From Begonia masoniana (lineage: Eukaryota > Streptophyta > Magnoliopsida > Cucurbitales > Begoniaceae): a stretch of 64,000 nucleotides of DNA. The notes under the pieces are model-generated. The model was not told where the DNA came from. It saw only the letters and a program-made list of their open reading frames with translations, and searched no databases. Each line of letters starts with the position of its first letter. The first letter of the stretch is position 1. Below, in pieces: positions 22,826 to 34,801 of this stretch. The stretch covers positions 14,278,381-14,342,380 of the forward strand of contig CM039510.1 in the NCBI GenBank assembly GCA_022432975.1. Reading direction: 5' to 3'. Position numbers and translations under genes: made by a program.

Positions 22826-24117
22826 ATGGTCATTTTAAGAAATCAATTTCATTATAAAGCAATTGCCTTAAACGATTTTCATTATCTGAAAATCGTTTTC
22901 CAGAGAACAAAGTTCTCTTTCTCCTCTGCGACTTCTCCTCTCGGCCGCGGCGATTCCTCAACGTTCCGACCTCCGATCTCCTCCGTTTCTCCTCCGTTCC
23001 TCGTCATTTCTTCTCCTCTCGCAACCCTCGGTATGTAGCTTCGGTCTCTGAGCATTTATATTGAGTTTCGGTCCGATTAGGGTTAGGGTTTTCAGTTAGG
23101 GTTTTGATAAAAATGTCGAATTAGGGCTCGTAATTAATAGGTTAGCCGTAATTAAGTATATGTTGAACATATTGGACGTTATTGGACGAAGAAAAGTCAA
23201 TTTGCGAAAAAGTTATAAATTGGTAAAATGTCGAGTTTTTAGAAAAAAACTCGTAATTAGAGATTTCGGATTATAAAGCTTTAATTGACGTTCGCAATAC
23301 TCTAAATAGCTAAGTGGAGAATTTAGGAGAATTCGTTAGTTAAGGATTTTTGTAATTTGGACGTTTATAAGTTAAATTGGGTTTAACGACAAATATCGTG
23401 TTTTACCTCAGACACGCGACTCCAGTGGACGAAGCTTGAGATCCAGCGCACTCAAGGTAAGTTCTCGTGACTTGCTTGACCGAAAGGTCTACACCATACT
23501 TCGTCGTCGTATCAAGGATCCTTGAGGGTTCCTTGTTTTACGTTGTTTAGGTTGGGTAGTTTGGTTAATTGTTTATAGGTTATGTTATATTGTCTGCTGA
23601 TATGAACTGTTTGTTTACTTTCCGCTGATATGAACTGTTCATGCATCACGGTTTTCGAAAGTCATGAAAAGGAATTTCTGCACGTGTTTTTAAGAAAAGG
23701 AACGTATATCTGAAATGAAATCTGTAACGAAATCTGAATGAATAAACGTAATCTGTCTGTTTCTGGTCACGCGGGATGGGGCTCAGGCACGGCTGTGCGT
23801 GTTGCAAGCGTGTACCCCCCCTCTCTAGGTGGAAAGGGTAGTCCGACCGCTGGATGGGCCCTCTCCGCTTAGTGGGTAGAGGTTTCGGTGACAATTCTGT
23901 CTGTCTGCGACGTAATGAATCTGTAATCTGTAATTCTGTATCTGTAATCTGAATCTGAGCATGATTTCTGAATGGCATACGCACGCATGCATCTGCATTT
24001 ATGTAGCTTACTGAGATTTCAATATCTCATATGTGTATGTATGGTGTAGGTGATCTGCTAGGTGACGTAGATCCAGGTGAGGACGACGTTCCTCCTCCTG
24101 ATGTCGGAGGCAGTTGA
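22826..24117 (+). other. Split open reading frame in LTR D (three exon-like pieces)
   Basis: Piece 1 is open from ATG 22826 to the GTATG donor at 23031 and is Ser/Pro rich. Piece 2 is 23412-23456 (45 nt) between TTTTACCTCAG and GTAAGTT. Piece 3 starts at 24050 after ATGGTGTAG and ends at TGA 24115-24117. In joined phase the frame stays open, each junction splitting a codon after its first base, and reads LQWTKLEIQRTQG then GEDDVPPP. The homologous frames in A, B and J keep phase and amino-acid type while bases differ. The ATG in D is not conserved in the others and may lie upstream of the transcription start. This could be a captured gene piece, a leader peptide or an untranslated spliced leader. 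Confidence 0.4.
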
Positions 24118-24559
24118 TGGATGATGCTCGTAGGAGTGCGCTGAGTAGTCGAGGCGCGATACGACCCGTGGGGATGTATGTATGGACTCTGGGGTTATTT
24201 TGGGATGTGTGATCTGATAACTGTATAGAATATTTAGGTTGTTTGGATCTGGATAAGGATTAGATAACGTTTTGGTAATTGTATGTAAAACGTTTTGGTT
24301 TAAACTGTTTTGATGAATGTATAAAATGTTTTAGTTTAAAAACAGTTATTTAAACGTTATAGAAATTCTGGAACTGTTTGGTTGTTAAATTAAATGTTAT
24401 GAATTGTTTTTAAGTTGATACGGATGGCTCGGTTTTTAGAGTTATCCACGCAGTTGGACTTCGTAAAGTCCGCTGCGAGTCGGTTGGATTTAAGCTATAA
24501 GTGTTTATGATAGAGAATGTGAAGTGGTGAAAAATGAGAAAGGGTGTAAAGAATGGTGG

Positions 24560-24840
24560 ATGAGAAGTGCTCCCTGGAATCGAATTCCAGAGAGTGAAAA
24601 TGGAGTGTTTGCTCCCTGGAAATTCCAGGGAGCTAAGTGTTCTGGTTCTTGGACGGCAGAGGGCGATTGGGCGCCGTGCTGGTCGCTGCAGGCAGCAACT
24701 GATCGCTGCAAATGCAGCGACCAGGCGCTGCATAATGCAGCGATCGTGCGCTGCATTATGCAGCGCACTCGGCGACTGAGCGCTGCATATAGCAGCACCC
24801 GGTCGCTGCATCTTTTTGAGGGCAGAGTTCCAATTCTGCC
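24560..24840. repeat. GCAGCG palindrome block and stems in LTR D
   Basis: It contains two stems (GGAATCGAATTCC, and CTCCCTGGAAATTCCAGGGAG) followed by alternating TGCAGCG and CGCTGCA words, 245-525 bp from the LTR end. The arrangement is the same as in A but in the opposite orientation on the chromosome. Confidence 0.75.
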
Positions 24841-25085
24841 CTCCCTCTTTTCTGATCTGTTTTAAAGTTTCTTTTATAAATGTTTTTAAGTTTTTATTAA
24901 ATGTTTTATAGTTGTTTTAAATGTTCAAGGTTCCATTTTAATTCCGATTTCGGTTTTGATTTCAACTACAGTTTTAATTCCGCGCAAAGTTTAAATTAAA
25001 GTAAGGGAAAGTAAAGAGTATAAAAAAAAAAAATATATATATATATATTACGGAAAAATACGGGTACAGTATTAGGGGTGTTACA

Positions 25086-26673
25086 ACAAAACCCCAACTT
25101 TAAACTCAAAATTGGAGTTGGAAAATGACTTACCCGCGACGAGCCTTCACAAAACATGAGGACGGGAGTGACACGAACACGCTTATATCGTAAGAAACCA
25201 TTTGTTTAAAATTCAGAACTTTCTCTCTCTCACCCTTTCTTCTCTCAACTCTGTAGACACAAAAGAAGGAAGGTTTCCTTCCCTCGTTTAAAAAAAAATA
25301 AGTTTTTTTATTAAAAAATAAACGAATATAAATTATTATATTATATCTATATATATTATACACACCCTTAAATTAAACTCTGCACGGAGAAACACCACAC
25401 GCCACACCATCAGACAATTTTCTGAACCTAATTGGTGGAATTTCCAAACTTTAGACAAATTTCATCAATAACGATTTGGTTTACTTAACGAAATTCTCGG
25501 GATTCAATTACATCATAAAATCTCGAAATCAACTAAAAGCTCAAATGTCTCTGGAATCTCTTGCTAACAAATTCGAAGATAAAATATTAATTTACCAAAT
25601 GTAAGATCTTGAAATTCCACTACGAGGGACAAAAAACTAATAGTTTGACTGATTGACTGAAAATTTGCACGTGACCAAATACCAATGAAGCAAGACAATT
25701 CGAGACAACACGAAACAAGTTGTCCTCGAATAACGAGAAAAATTTACTTAAAATAAAAAAATGTCGGACATTACAAACAAAGTTTGAAGTGTCAACCAGA
25801 CTTCCACAACGGTTGACACTTTGGCAATTTTCATCAACAAAAATCATCTCACTTCGTCATTTTTTTACCTCCAATTGACAAGCAAACTTAAATAAACCGT
25901 ACAATTTACTTAGATAAACAAAAAATAACCCATGGATTCAAGTTTCGAAGCTCGAATCTGAATCCAACAAAAAACTTAAACTTTAACCTCAAAAATGGAG
26001 GAGCAAAACTAACTTACCCTCGAAGCTCCTTAACGAAAATTGTTGCACATTGTCTCGTGAACACTTCTCCAGCCTTGGAACATGGCGATTTGCTCACCTC
26101 TGAACCCTTATAAAAAAAAAGTCTTTCTTCTGTTAATTTAATTTTTTAAATCGTTTATGTAATTTATATAAAACTATTTTATTTAAATTAAATCATTTAT
26201 ATCCTTAATTGGCAACTCCGAACATTATCTAATTTCTAACTCAAGGTAAATTTTGAATTACCCAATATTAATTTCTCAATTTTTAACCACACGATAGATT
26301 CCTAAATTACCAATTTTGACTAACTGTTCGAAAAATACAATGTGCCCACAACAAGACAAAATGAGTCAACCCATAACACGTTGACCGTCAATAACGTGAA
26401 AAACTAATACATGATATTTAATTAATTATAAAATTACCTTCTTTATACACATCTTCACAAAACAAAGGGGATAAATTTCCATAAAAAACACAATATTTTC
26501 AACAATAACAAAAAAGAGAAATTGTCGAATTTCTTTCTTTCCGCGAGAACCCTAATCTCCCTTTCTGAATCACTTTTTTTCATAAACGATTTCAGCGAAG
26601 AACCTAAACTCCAAATCTTTCAAAGCGCAGGCTAGAAAACAAAGTTTCTCCTTCTCTCTTTGAAAACTAACGA
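25086..26673. other. AT-rich LTR-like remains, no gene
   Basis: This continues the sequence interrupted by D. A segment near 25090-25250 resembles 25925-26100 (both have an inverted TTCGA...TCGAA area, then CAAAACTAACTTACC-like words), so an old duplication or two related LTR remnants are present. Reverse-complement GTAAGT words and splice-like junctions suggest a minus-oriented LTR. Simple AT runs are common. No open frame looks real. Confidence 0.35.
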
Positions 26674-27158
26674 TGTAACACCCGAATCTTTACCGTACAT
26701 TTTAGTTTTCAATAGTTAACAAATTATGCTACTTAGAAGGAAGTAAAAGAAATGTAATGGAAAAATTGATAAGTTAAAAAGGTGAGATCCACGTTGGAAA
26801 CAAAAAGAGAAATTAAACAAATTGAAGACTAGTAAACAAAGAGTCAAACTTTAAGCAATCGTCCTTCACATTGGAAAATTTGCATGGTGAAGGGAAATTT
26901 GGGCATGAACATTAGATTAGGTGTTTGATGCTTATCCTTTTAGGGGGGTTAAGTGAAAGAAAACTTTTCATTTCTCCTTTCATTAGATTAGGTGTTTGAT
27001 GCTTACCTGTTTATGAGTGTCGACCTGCCACTGTTCAATTAGAAAACATAGGCAAATGAGGTGTCGACCCTTTCCCTTAAATGTCGACCGAAGTTGCAAA
27101 GAGATGCAACACGTGCCGATTGGAGTGTCGACCCCTGTTTGTGGGCGTCGACCTGAAC
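26674..27158. mobile_element. Partial LTR-like sequence interrupted by element J
   Basis: It begins TGTAACACCCGAATC, a typical LTR end for this group, and runs to the J insertion point at 27158 without a matching terminus. It holds a duplicated word (near 26913 and 26980, CATTAGATTAGG followed by TGTTTGATGC) and a GTCGAC cluster at 27015-27150. Its other part would lie beyond J, outside the window. Confidence 0.45.
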
Positions 27159-28452
27159 TGTAACACCCGATTTTACGAAATTTTATTATTTCAATATATA
27201 ATGGCATTTTTGTAATTATTTCAAATTAAGTCCATTTTGCGAACGGAAAATTTTAATAGAGCCTTAATAATAAATTGGAATTTATGGTGAAATAAGGAAA
27301 TTTGGAGAAACCGAACCATTAGCTAAATAACGAAACAAAGGATGGAACTAATATAAAAATCAAAGGAAGGGCAAAATGGTAATTTGATAAGTTAAATTTT
27401 ATAAAAAATCAAAAACCCTCTTTCTTCTCCCACGATTTTCATTTCCTCTCCAGAATACCCTCTCTGGCGATTTCCCCCTTTTCATTGCGATCTCCACTTC
27501 AACGTCGGCGAGTCCTCCACCGATCGACTTCCGTTCTCCACGTTTTCTTCTCCAATCCCGACCCTAGGTAAGAATCTACTGTTTTGGAGCGTTAGATTTT
27601 GGTTTTCGCGGAGTTATACGGTTAGGGTTTCGTTTATTGTTAAAAACGTGGATTTAGGTTTGAAATCGACAAGTTTACTGTGATTACGCCTCTAATGGAT
27701 GTATTAGCGATTATTGGACGTAGTTAGTAGGTTTATTGATGAATATTGGAGTTTTTGGTTGTTGGATAACTTAGAAACTCCATTAATGGAGGTTAGGAAT
27801 TCACGACCATGAATTACTCGATAAAATGCTTCAATGAGTTAGAATAGAATTTTAAGAAATTTCCTTTAACTAGGAGTTTTGAAGTTTTCAAAATTCGATA
27901 GTTTAGACTCGATTTAATGACGAATGTTGTGAATTGTCATAGGTGAACAACTCTCGTGGACGGAGCTTGAATTGCAACGGACGCGAGGTAAGTCTTCGTG
28001 ATTTATTTGGCCAACACCATAAGAAAGTATGTGAAATTGAGGAATTGGAGATGTAGCGTGTTTCGGGTAATTAGATTGGGTAGTTAGGTTACTTTAAGCT
28101 ATAGAATGTTTAGCGTTCGTTGTTTGTTTTATGTTTGTTTTAATTATTGTATTATGCACGTCCATGCATTATCTTTTCTGAATAAGCATGCAAAATGTTT
28201 CAAGTATGTTTTTCATAAAAAGGATAACGAAAAGGTATAAATGTACGTAATAACGGTCACGTCGGGGTGGTGGTTCAGACATGGCTGTCAGATGAAGCAT
28301 GTTTTCTCCCAGGTAGATACGAGGGGCTATCCAATTGTCGGATGTTCCACTTCTATCTACTGAGAGCGAAGCCCTGGTGACGTCTTAAATGAAATGAATA
28401 GCGAAAAGGTAGAATGACTGCATGATTTTAAGTATTGCATACACATAGCATT
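27159..28452 (+). mobile_element. 5' LTR of element J, first part
   Basis: It begins TGTAACACCCGATTTTACG and keeps the U3 words shared with other LTRs here (ATGGCATTTTTGTAA). The TATA-like region is near 27398, followed by an ATG-free exon-like stretch to the CCCTAG/GTAAG donor at 27568, then a 45-nt segment 27943-27987. Element G interrupts it after GCATT (28448-28452). The LTR resumes at 47442 and ends at a primer-binding site, so this is a 5' LTR. Confidence 0.85.
27943..27987 (+). other. Exon-like 45-nt segment in J LTR
   Basis: It is flanked by AATTGTCATAG and GTAAGTCTTCG. In the frame set by piece 1 (…SSPIPTL) it reads EQLSWTELELQRTR and continues in phase into 47502-47548 (GDFETGEDDVPPLEV, then TGA). 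The G insertion now separates the two pieces by 19 kb. Confidence 0.4.
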
Positions 28453-29541
28453 TGTAACACCTGACAATTATGTCATGTAAATATTCCTTGAATTATTAGA
28501 TGAAATTAATGGGAATATTTATACAATGTATGTTTTATGAGTTTACCGATGGTTTCAATTGAATGTGGGTGATTCGTAAAACCGATTTGAGGAACTAAAT
28601 GGTAATTTAGTTAAAAACCAATAGTTAAAAATGCATGGAGGGGTAAATTGGGAAGGAATTAAGGTAGCTGGGAGGGAGCCAATAGATGGTTGCCAAATAT
28701 CCATAACTTGCTGAGAATCCTACCTATTGTCTCATCTTCTCTTCTCTTCTACGTAAACCTCCATTTTCATCCTTCTCTCTGTTCTCTCTTTCAGGCGATT
28801 GAGACAAACTTTCAAAAATCTTGTTTCACCTATTTCTTCTGTTTCCTTCAGCAAAGGTAATCATCTAACCTAGTTAACGAGTTTGGACAAGTTAAGATGT
28901 GCGTTTTGTGGAAGTTTAGGGTTAAGGTATTTTGGATAAAACTCACTGTTTTTTGTATGAAGACACGTTGGTTTGTTTTCTAAAGGTTTGAATGAAGTTT
29001 GCTGCATATTCTACTAAGTTATTAGTTAGCATTTGCAGCTTTGTTTATTTTCTTTACCTGCATGTTTTAGGTCCGTGCATAACCGAGACGTTGAAGACTT
29101 GCAACTCTACAGCAACAGGTAAGTTCATACGTATAGGTTTGGCCCTTAAGGCCCTACAATACGGAGGTACTAGGTTTTATGTTGTCGGGATTTCTATTGG
29201 GTAGTTAAACCATAGGTTATGTTTTAGGTTAGGTATGTTTTGTTTTATATCCTGCCTATTATTCTGTCGCCTGTCTATGAATGTTCATGCATACACGTTT
29301 TCTCTGAAAGTCATGTAAATGTTTTCTGCACACGATTTGAAGTTAAGTAAGATAAAACCTGTAATGAAATGTATGGTTAAGTGTGGATGATGACTGGCAT
29401 CCTGTCATGTACTCCTGTTATGTCCTGTTGTGACATGTACTCCTGTTGTGCCAGCTCTTCTTCACACTTATACCTTCCTGTCCAGTGAAATGTAATGTAA
29501 TATGATGTAATGTTCATGTATTTGAAAATGTTCATGCATAG
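28453..29541 (+). mobile_element. 5' LTR of G, part 1
   Basis: It matches the 3' LTR (43784-44004 and 45670-46157). It includes an exon-like segment 29071-29118 (48 nt, GTTTTAG acceptor, CAACAG/GTAAGTT donor) and a GGCCCTTAAGGCC hairpin at 29141-29153. H interrupts it after CATAG (29537-29541). Confidence 0.85.
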
Positions 29542-30038
29542 TGTCAAGGTCCGGGCTTGTCCAAGGCATGTTGCCTATGGCCGCCCTTGCTGATAGTTAG
29601 ATTTATTTCCTTTTTAAGTAATTCTGTTGTACTCTTTTTCTTTCTATTTTTGGCAAGAGTGACTCCTCGCCACTATAGCATGTATACTACTGCCGTAGTG
29701 GAGATGGTCTGGATTGCTCTTTAGGGGGAGAGGCATGACTGCATGTAGACCCTCCTACCCACCGATGTAATTTACTGCCCCATCAATGAACAAGCTTTTT
29801 ACACACACTCTCTTTATGCATACTATACTCAATGACGCTCTTTTCGGTTAATCTAGCTTGATCGTTGCTTACTCGTTAGACACAAGCTTGCTCTAACGAA
29901 TTGGGCACTAGGTGCCGTTGGCTCACCCAGTACAAGCTTACTCGTTAGACACAAGCTTGCTCGTTGGCTCACCCAGTACAAGTGTGATATTGGGTGCCGC
30001 GCGGTCTTGACATGCCCCTTGAAAGTAGGACCGTGACA
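29542..30038 (+). mobile_element. 5' LTR of H
   Basis: It runs from TGTCAAGGTCC to GACCGTGACA. It includes partly duplicated words around 29880-29985 (CTCGTTAGACACAAGCTTGCTC) that are single in the 3' LTR, explaining the 34-bp length difference. Confidence 0.93.
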
Positions 30039-30040
30039 AT

Positions 30041-30052
30041 TGGTATCAGAGC
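30041..30052 (+). other. Primer-binding site of H
   Basis: TGGTATCAGAGC, initiator-Met type, starts two bases after the LTR. Confidence 0.93.
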
Positions 30053-30079
30053 CTAGTTGGCTTAAAATCGTGAGAAATC

Positions 30080-31637
30080 ATGCTGAAGAAAAGTTCGATG
30101 GAAAGGTCGAGCGCACCATCAGATCAACTCGAGCGCCTCGTCGAGTTGGAAGAAGAAATACGGTATTTACAAGACATACCGGATAACATTCGATTCATAG
30201 AAGAACGAATGAAGGAAATGTCTGAATTTTCTATTGAGATAGCGGCTATTCACAACAGAATAGACGCCATACCGATTCGAGAGCTGCTGTATCGGGTGGA
30301 GACTCTCGAATCCCGACAAGAAAAGGGAAAGGGAGTCGACACGGGAGAAAGTTCCATGGGTACAATAATCAGGGTCCTGGAGCGCGTCGATAAGATCGAT
30401 CTAGCTCATACCCGGTTGTCCGAAACTGTGTCTCAAGTGACCAAGGACTTCAGAACAATGTTTGATTCTCTCAGGGCCGAGATTGCCGAGTTCAACATTA
30501 AGCTGAACCTGACTATGAGAGCCATGGGGAGTCCATGAGGAGTCAAACCCGGCTACTACTGCTGCTGAATTCAGTCGAGTGAAGATCCTTGAGCCAAAAC
30601 CCTTTGGGGGAGCCCGGGATGCAAAACAAATAGAGAATTTCATCTTCAACATGGAACAGTATTTCAAGGCCACTAAAACGGATGATGATTCGAAAGTGAC
30701 CTTGGCCATAATGCATCTTACTGGTGATGCAAAACTTTGGTGGAAATCCAAATATCATGATATCAGTCTGGGCGAATGTGTGATTGATACTTGGGAAGAA
30801 CTAAAAAGGCAATTAAAGGACCAATTCTTTCTAGAAAATGTTGAGTTCAACGCTCGTAGACTACTCCGTGAACTAAAGCAGACTGCAAGCATTCGTGAAT
30901 ATGTCAAGCAGTTTTCGGGACTCATGCTAAATATAAGAGATATGTCGGAAAAAGATAAGATCTTCACTTTCATCGAAGGTCTTAAACCATGGGCCAGAAC
31001 AAAATTGTATGAGCAAAGAGTGCAAAGCCTTTCAAGTGCACTTGCCGCAGCAGAGCGGTTGTTCGATTATAGCTCCGAGAACCTTGGGCCAAAGAAGACC
31101 GCTCCCAGTAGCTCAAACTCCACCAAGTCCCAGAAATCGAACACTGGAACTGTTGAAAGGAAGCCATTTGTCCCCAGAGAAGGTTACGAAGCACCAAGAA
31201 ATGCTAACAACCAACGAAAAACAAATAGGCTTATGTCCTGTTTTCTGTGCAAGGGACCTCATCGAGTAGCCGAGTGTCTGCATAGAACGGCCTTAACTGC
31301 TTTACAAGCTTCGATTCAAGATGACGACTCAGCTAAGGAAGTTGTTGAAGAAGAATCAACTGAGCTTGCTGAAGTTGGGACTATGACTTTCTTATCAGTT
31401 GTACAACAACAAATGGAGGAATTGAGGAAGATCCCAGACAAAGGTCTCATGTATGTAGAGTCATTCATCAATAATAGACCTACTACGAGTACGATGATAG
31501 ACTCGGGAGCTACTCATAACTTCATTATAGAGAAGGAAGTTCACCGTCTCGGTCTGAAGCTAGAAAAGAATGATGGCAAAATGAAAACAGTGAATGCAAA
31601 AGCGATGCCGGTACTCGGGATTGTACGGAGAGTTTAG
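30080..31637 (+). pseudogene. H gag and protease, frameshifted
   Basis: 30080-30538 encodes a 152-residue helical, charged N-terminal gag part starting MLKKSSMERS. A one-base shift near 30537 moves the frame. 30579-31637 then carries the capsid-like domain (AKLWWKSKY, TWEELKRQL), a CX2CX3HX4C knuckle (CFLCKGPHRVAEC) near 31238-31276, and the protease motif MIDSGATHNFI near 31495. A second shift near 31635 separates it from pol. The protein would form the particle and package RNA. Confidence 0.88.
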
Positions 31638-34600
31638 TTAAAACTCAGCTCATGGACAGGACTCATTGACTTCGTCATAGCACGGATGGATGACTTTGAT
31701 TTATCTTGGGGATGGAATTCTTGATGGAACATAAAGTCATCCCAATTCCCTCAGCAAAATGTTTAGTGATCACGAGTAACAAGCCAACCGTTGTTCCTGT
31801 GATTCTTAAACAACCAAGTGCTGGCAACATAAAGATGATTTCTGCTATGCAATTCAAGAAAGGGCTGAAGCACGATGACCCAACGTATATGATTGTTCCG
31901 TTGGAGTTAAGGAAAAAGAAGGAGGAAATAATACATCCTGAGATTGCGAAAGTCTTGGAAGAGTTCAAGAGCACTATGCCCAATTGCTTACCCAAGACAT
32001 TACCTCCACGGAGGGACATCGATCATCAGATTGAACTGAACCCTGGATCTAAACCTCTTGCGAAAGCCCCGTATAGAATGGCTCCACCAGAACTAGCAGA
32101 ACTAAGGAAGCAATTAGACGAGCTACTCGAGGCCGGATTCATCAGACCCGCTAAAGCACCTTTTGGAGCACCGGTGTTATTTCAAAAGAAGAAAGATGGA
32201 AGTCTGCGAATGTGTATAGATTACCGGGCACTCAACAAAGTCACAGTGCGCAACAAGTATCCAATTCCGCTCATCACTGATCTTTTTGATCAATTGTACA
32301 AGGCTAAGTACTTCACCAAGCTTGATCTGCGATCAGGCTATTATCAAGTAAGGATTGCAGAAGGAGACGAACCCAAGACAACCTGCGTAACAAGGTATGA
32401 AGCCTTTGAATTCTTGGTGATGCCCTTCGGACTAACAAACGCCCCTGCAACATTCTGCACCCTCATGAATCAAGTATTTCATGAATACTTTGACAAGTTT
32501 GTGATGGTGTTCCTTGATGACATTGTGGTATACAGCGAGACGCTAGAAGAGCACAAGACGCATCTCCGTTTGGTTTTCGAAAAGCCAAGAGAAAACCAAT
32601 TATATGTGAAGAAGGAAAAATGCTCTTTTGCTCAGGAAAGCATCAAATTCCTCGGCCACATTGTTGAACAAGGTCTTCTTCGCATGGACGCTGATAAGAT
32701 AAGTGCCATCAAAAGTTGGAAGACCCCGACATCTGTCACCGAACTACGTTCCTTCCTCAGGCTTGCCAATTATTACAGACGTTTTGTGGAAGGATTTTCG
32801 AAGAGAGCCGCATCCCTAACGAAACTCTTAAAGAAAGGAGTTCCTTGGGACTGGAACTCCAAATGCCAAAAATCCTTTGCCAATCTGAAAGAAGCCATGA
32901 TACAGGAGCCTGTGCTCGCACTAGCTGATGTTACTCAGCCATTTGAAGTAGAGACGAATGCCTCAGATTTTGCTCTAGGGGGAGTCCTGAAGCAAAATGG
33001 TCATCCTATCGTCTTCGAAAGTCGCAAGTTAAAAGAAGCAAAGAGAAAATACATTGCTTCTGAGAAAGAAATGTTGGCTGTAGTCCATTGCTTGCGCGTG
33101 TGGAGACAGTATCTACTTGGATCGAAGTTCATCGTAAAGACAGATAACAGTTCAATTTGTCATTTCTTTGAACAACCAAAACTTTCAGCGAAGTAGGCAC
33201 AGTGGCTCGAATTAATTTCAGAATTTGATTTTCACTTCGAACACAAATCAGGCCAGAGCAATCGAGTAGCTGATGCATTAAGTCGGAAGGCAGAGTGCAC
33301 TAGTCTATGTTATCTGTCTCAACTTCAAGCAAGTAAGGTTAATGGATCCTTAAAAGATTGCATCCGGGACAGTTTACAAGACGACCCCGCAGCTCGGGCT
33401 TTAATGCAACTTGTGAAAGAAGGAAAGACTCGACAATTCTGGATTGAAAACGATTTTCTCTTCACCAAAGGCAGCCGTTTGTATGTTCCTCGAAGCAATA
33501 ACTACTCTTCTGCGAGAATGCCATGATACTTTATGGGCCGGTCATGCAGGCTGGCAGCGAACTTATGCCCACTTGAAAAGAGGATACTACTGGCCCCAAA
33601 TGAAGGGGGATGTTATGCAGTACACCAAAACAAGTTTGGTGTGCCAACAAGACAAGGTAGAAAGGAACAAGATAGCGGGCCTACTGGAACCTCTACCGGT
33701 ACCAGAAGGGAGAGTGTTTCCTTGGATTTCATCACCAATTTTCCATCTGCCAACGACTTTGAGACGATACTGGTGATCATCGACAGATTTTCTAAGTATG
33801 CCACATTTATTGCTGCCCCGCAGAGACGACTGCTCAACTCTTCTTCAAACATATCGTGAAGTTATGGGGAATTCCTCAAAGCATTGTCAGCAACCGAGAT
33901 CCTTGATTCACAGGGTCTTTTTGGGTCGAACTGTTCCAGTTGCTCGGATCAAGTCTGAATATATCGTCCAGTTACCATCCTCAAATAGACAGCCAGACGG
34001 AACGTTTCAACAGCTTACTTGAGGAATATTTGCGCCACTTCATCAATACCAATCAAAAGAATTGGCCAAGTTTACTCGATGCAGCACAATTCTGTTTCAA
34101 TTGTCAGAAGAGTTCTTCAACGGGAATGAGTCCGTTTGAAATAGTCTACGGGAGACAACCCATCATGCCCCACACATTGGAGCAACCATATTTTGGGAAG
34201 AGTCCAAAAGCGTACAACATCTCCAAAGAATGGAAGCAAAATACGGAAATAGCTCGCGCTTACTTGGAACATGCCTCCAAACATATGAAGAAGTGGGCGG
34301 ATAAGAAGCGGCGACCAATGGAGTTCAAGGCTGGAGACTTTGTGCTGGTTAAGTTGTTATCCGAACAACTTCGTTTCAGAGGAAAGAAGGACAAGTGACT
34401 CGTCAGAAAATACGAAGGTCCTATTGAAGTCATGGAGAAAGTCGGAAGAGCCTCCTACAGAGTTAATCTTCCAGCATGGCTCAAAATTCACCCTGTCATC
34501 CATGTCAACAATTTAAAGCCCTATCATCCAGACGACGAATACGAAGAGAGGAACGACATCACCAGGCCAAATATCTCCACCAGCAACAAGAAGAAGAAAG

Positions 34601-34770
34601 AAGTTGAAGAAATCCTTGCAGAGCGGAACACCATAATAGGTTGACGACAGTACCAGGAGTATCTGATCAGATGGAAGGGACTTGGAGACGACGAGGTATC
34701 TTGGGAGAAGCAAGAACATTTGGAAGACTCCGCGAAGATGATCAACGAATTCAAGCAGAAGCAGAGTTGA
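31638..34770 (+). pseudogene. H pol: RT, RNase H, integrase, chromodomain (broken)
   Basis: 31706-33196 holds RT ([23 protein letters not shown] near 32515) and RNase H. The first RNase H catalytic Asp appears as Asn (VETNASD near 32955). A TAG near 33196 follows. The integrase zinc region near 33510-33660 has lost one Cys (SLVC instead of CxxC). The core shows SLDFITNFP near 33722 and then SNRDP followed by a stop near 33905, where the second catalytic Asp should be. 33940-34398 and 34432-34641 continue the integrase. A TGA at 34642-34644 precedes a chromodomain (YLIRWKGLGDDEVSWEKQEHL). At least five breaks make it inactive. Confidence 0.9.
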
Positions 34771-34788
34771 CGAGGACGTCAACAGTTC

Positions 34789-34801
34789 AAATAGGGGAGA
34801 A
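34789..34801 (+). other. Polypurine tract of H
   Basis: AAATAGGGGAGAA directly precedes the 3' LTR. Confidence 0.85.

Larger units (their letters stand above)
22447..25085 (+). mobile_element. Solo LTR D
   Basis: The 2639-bp sequence runs from TGTAATATCC to GGGGTGTTACA and is flanked by ACAAA at 22442-22446 and 25086-25090. Its first 300 bp are clearly related to the LTRs of B and A (the word TGGCATTTTTGGTAAATAT is shared). It carries the clearest copy of the exon-like cassette and a GCAGCG palindrome block like A's. Confidence 0.93.
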
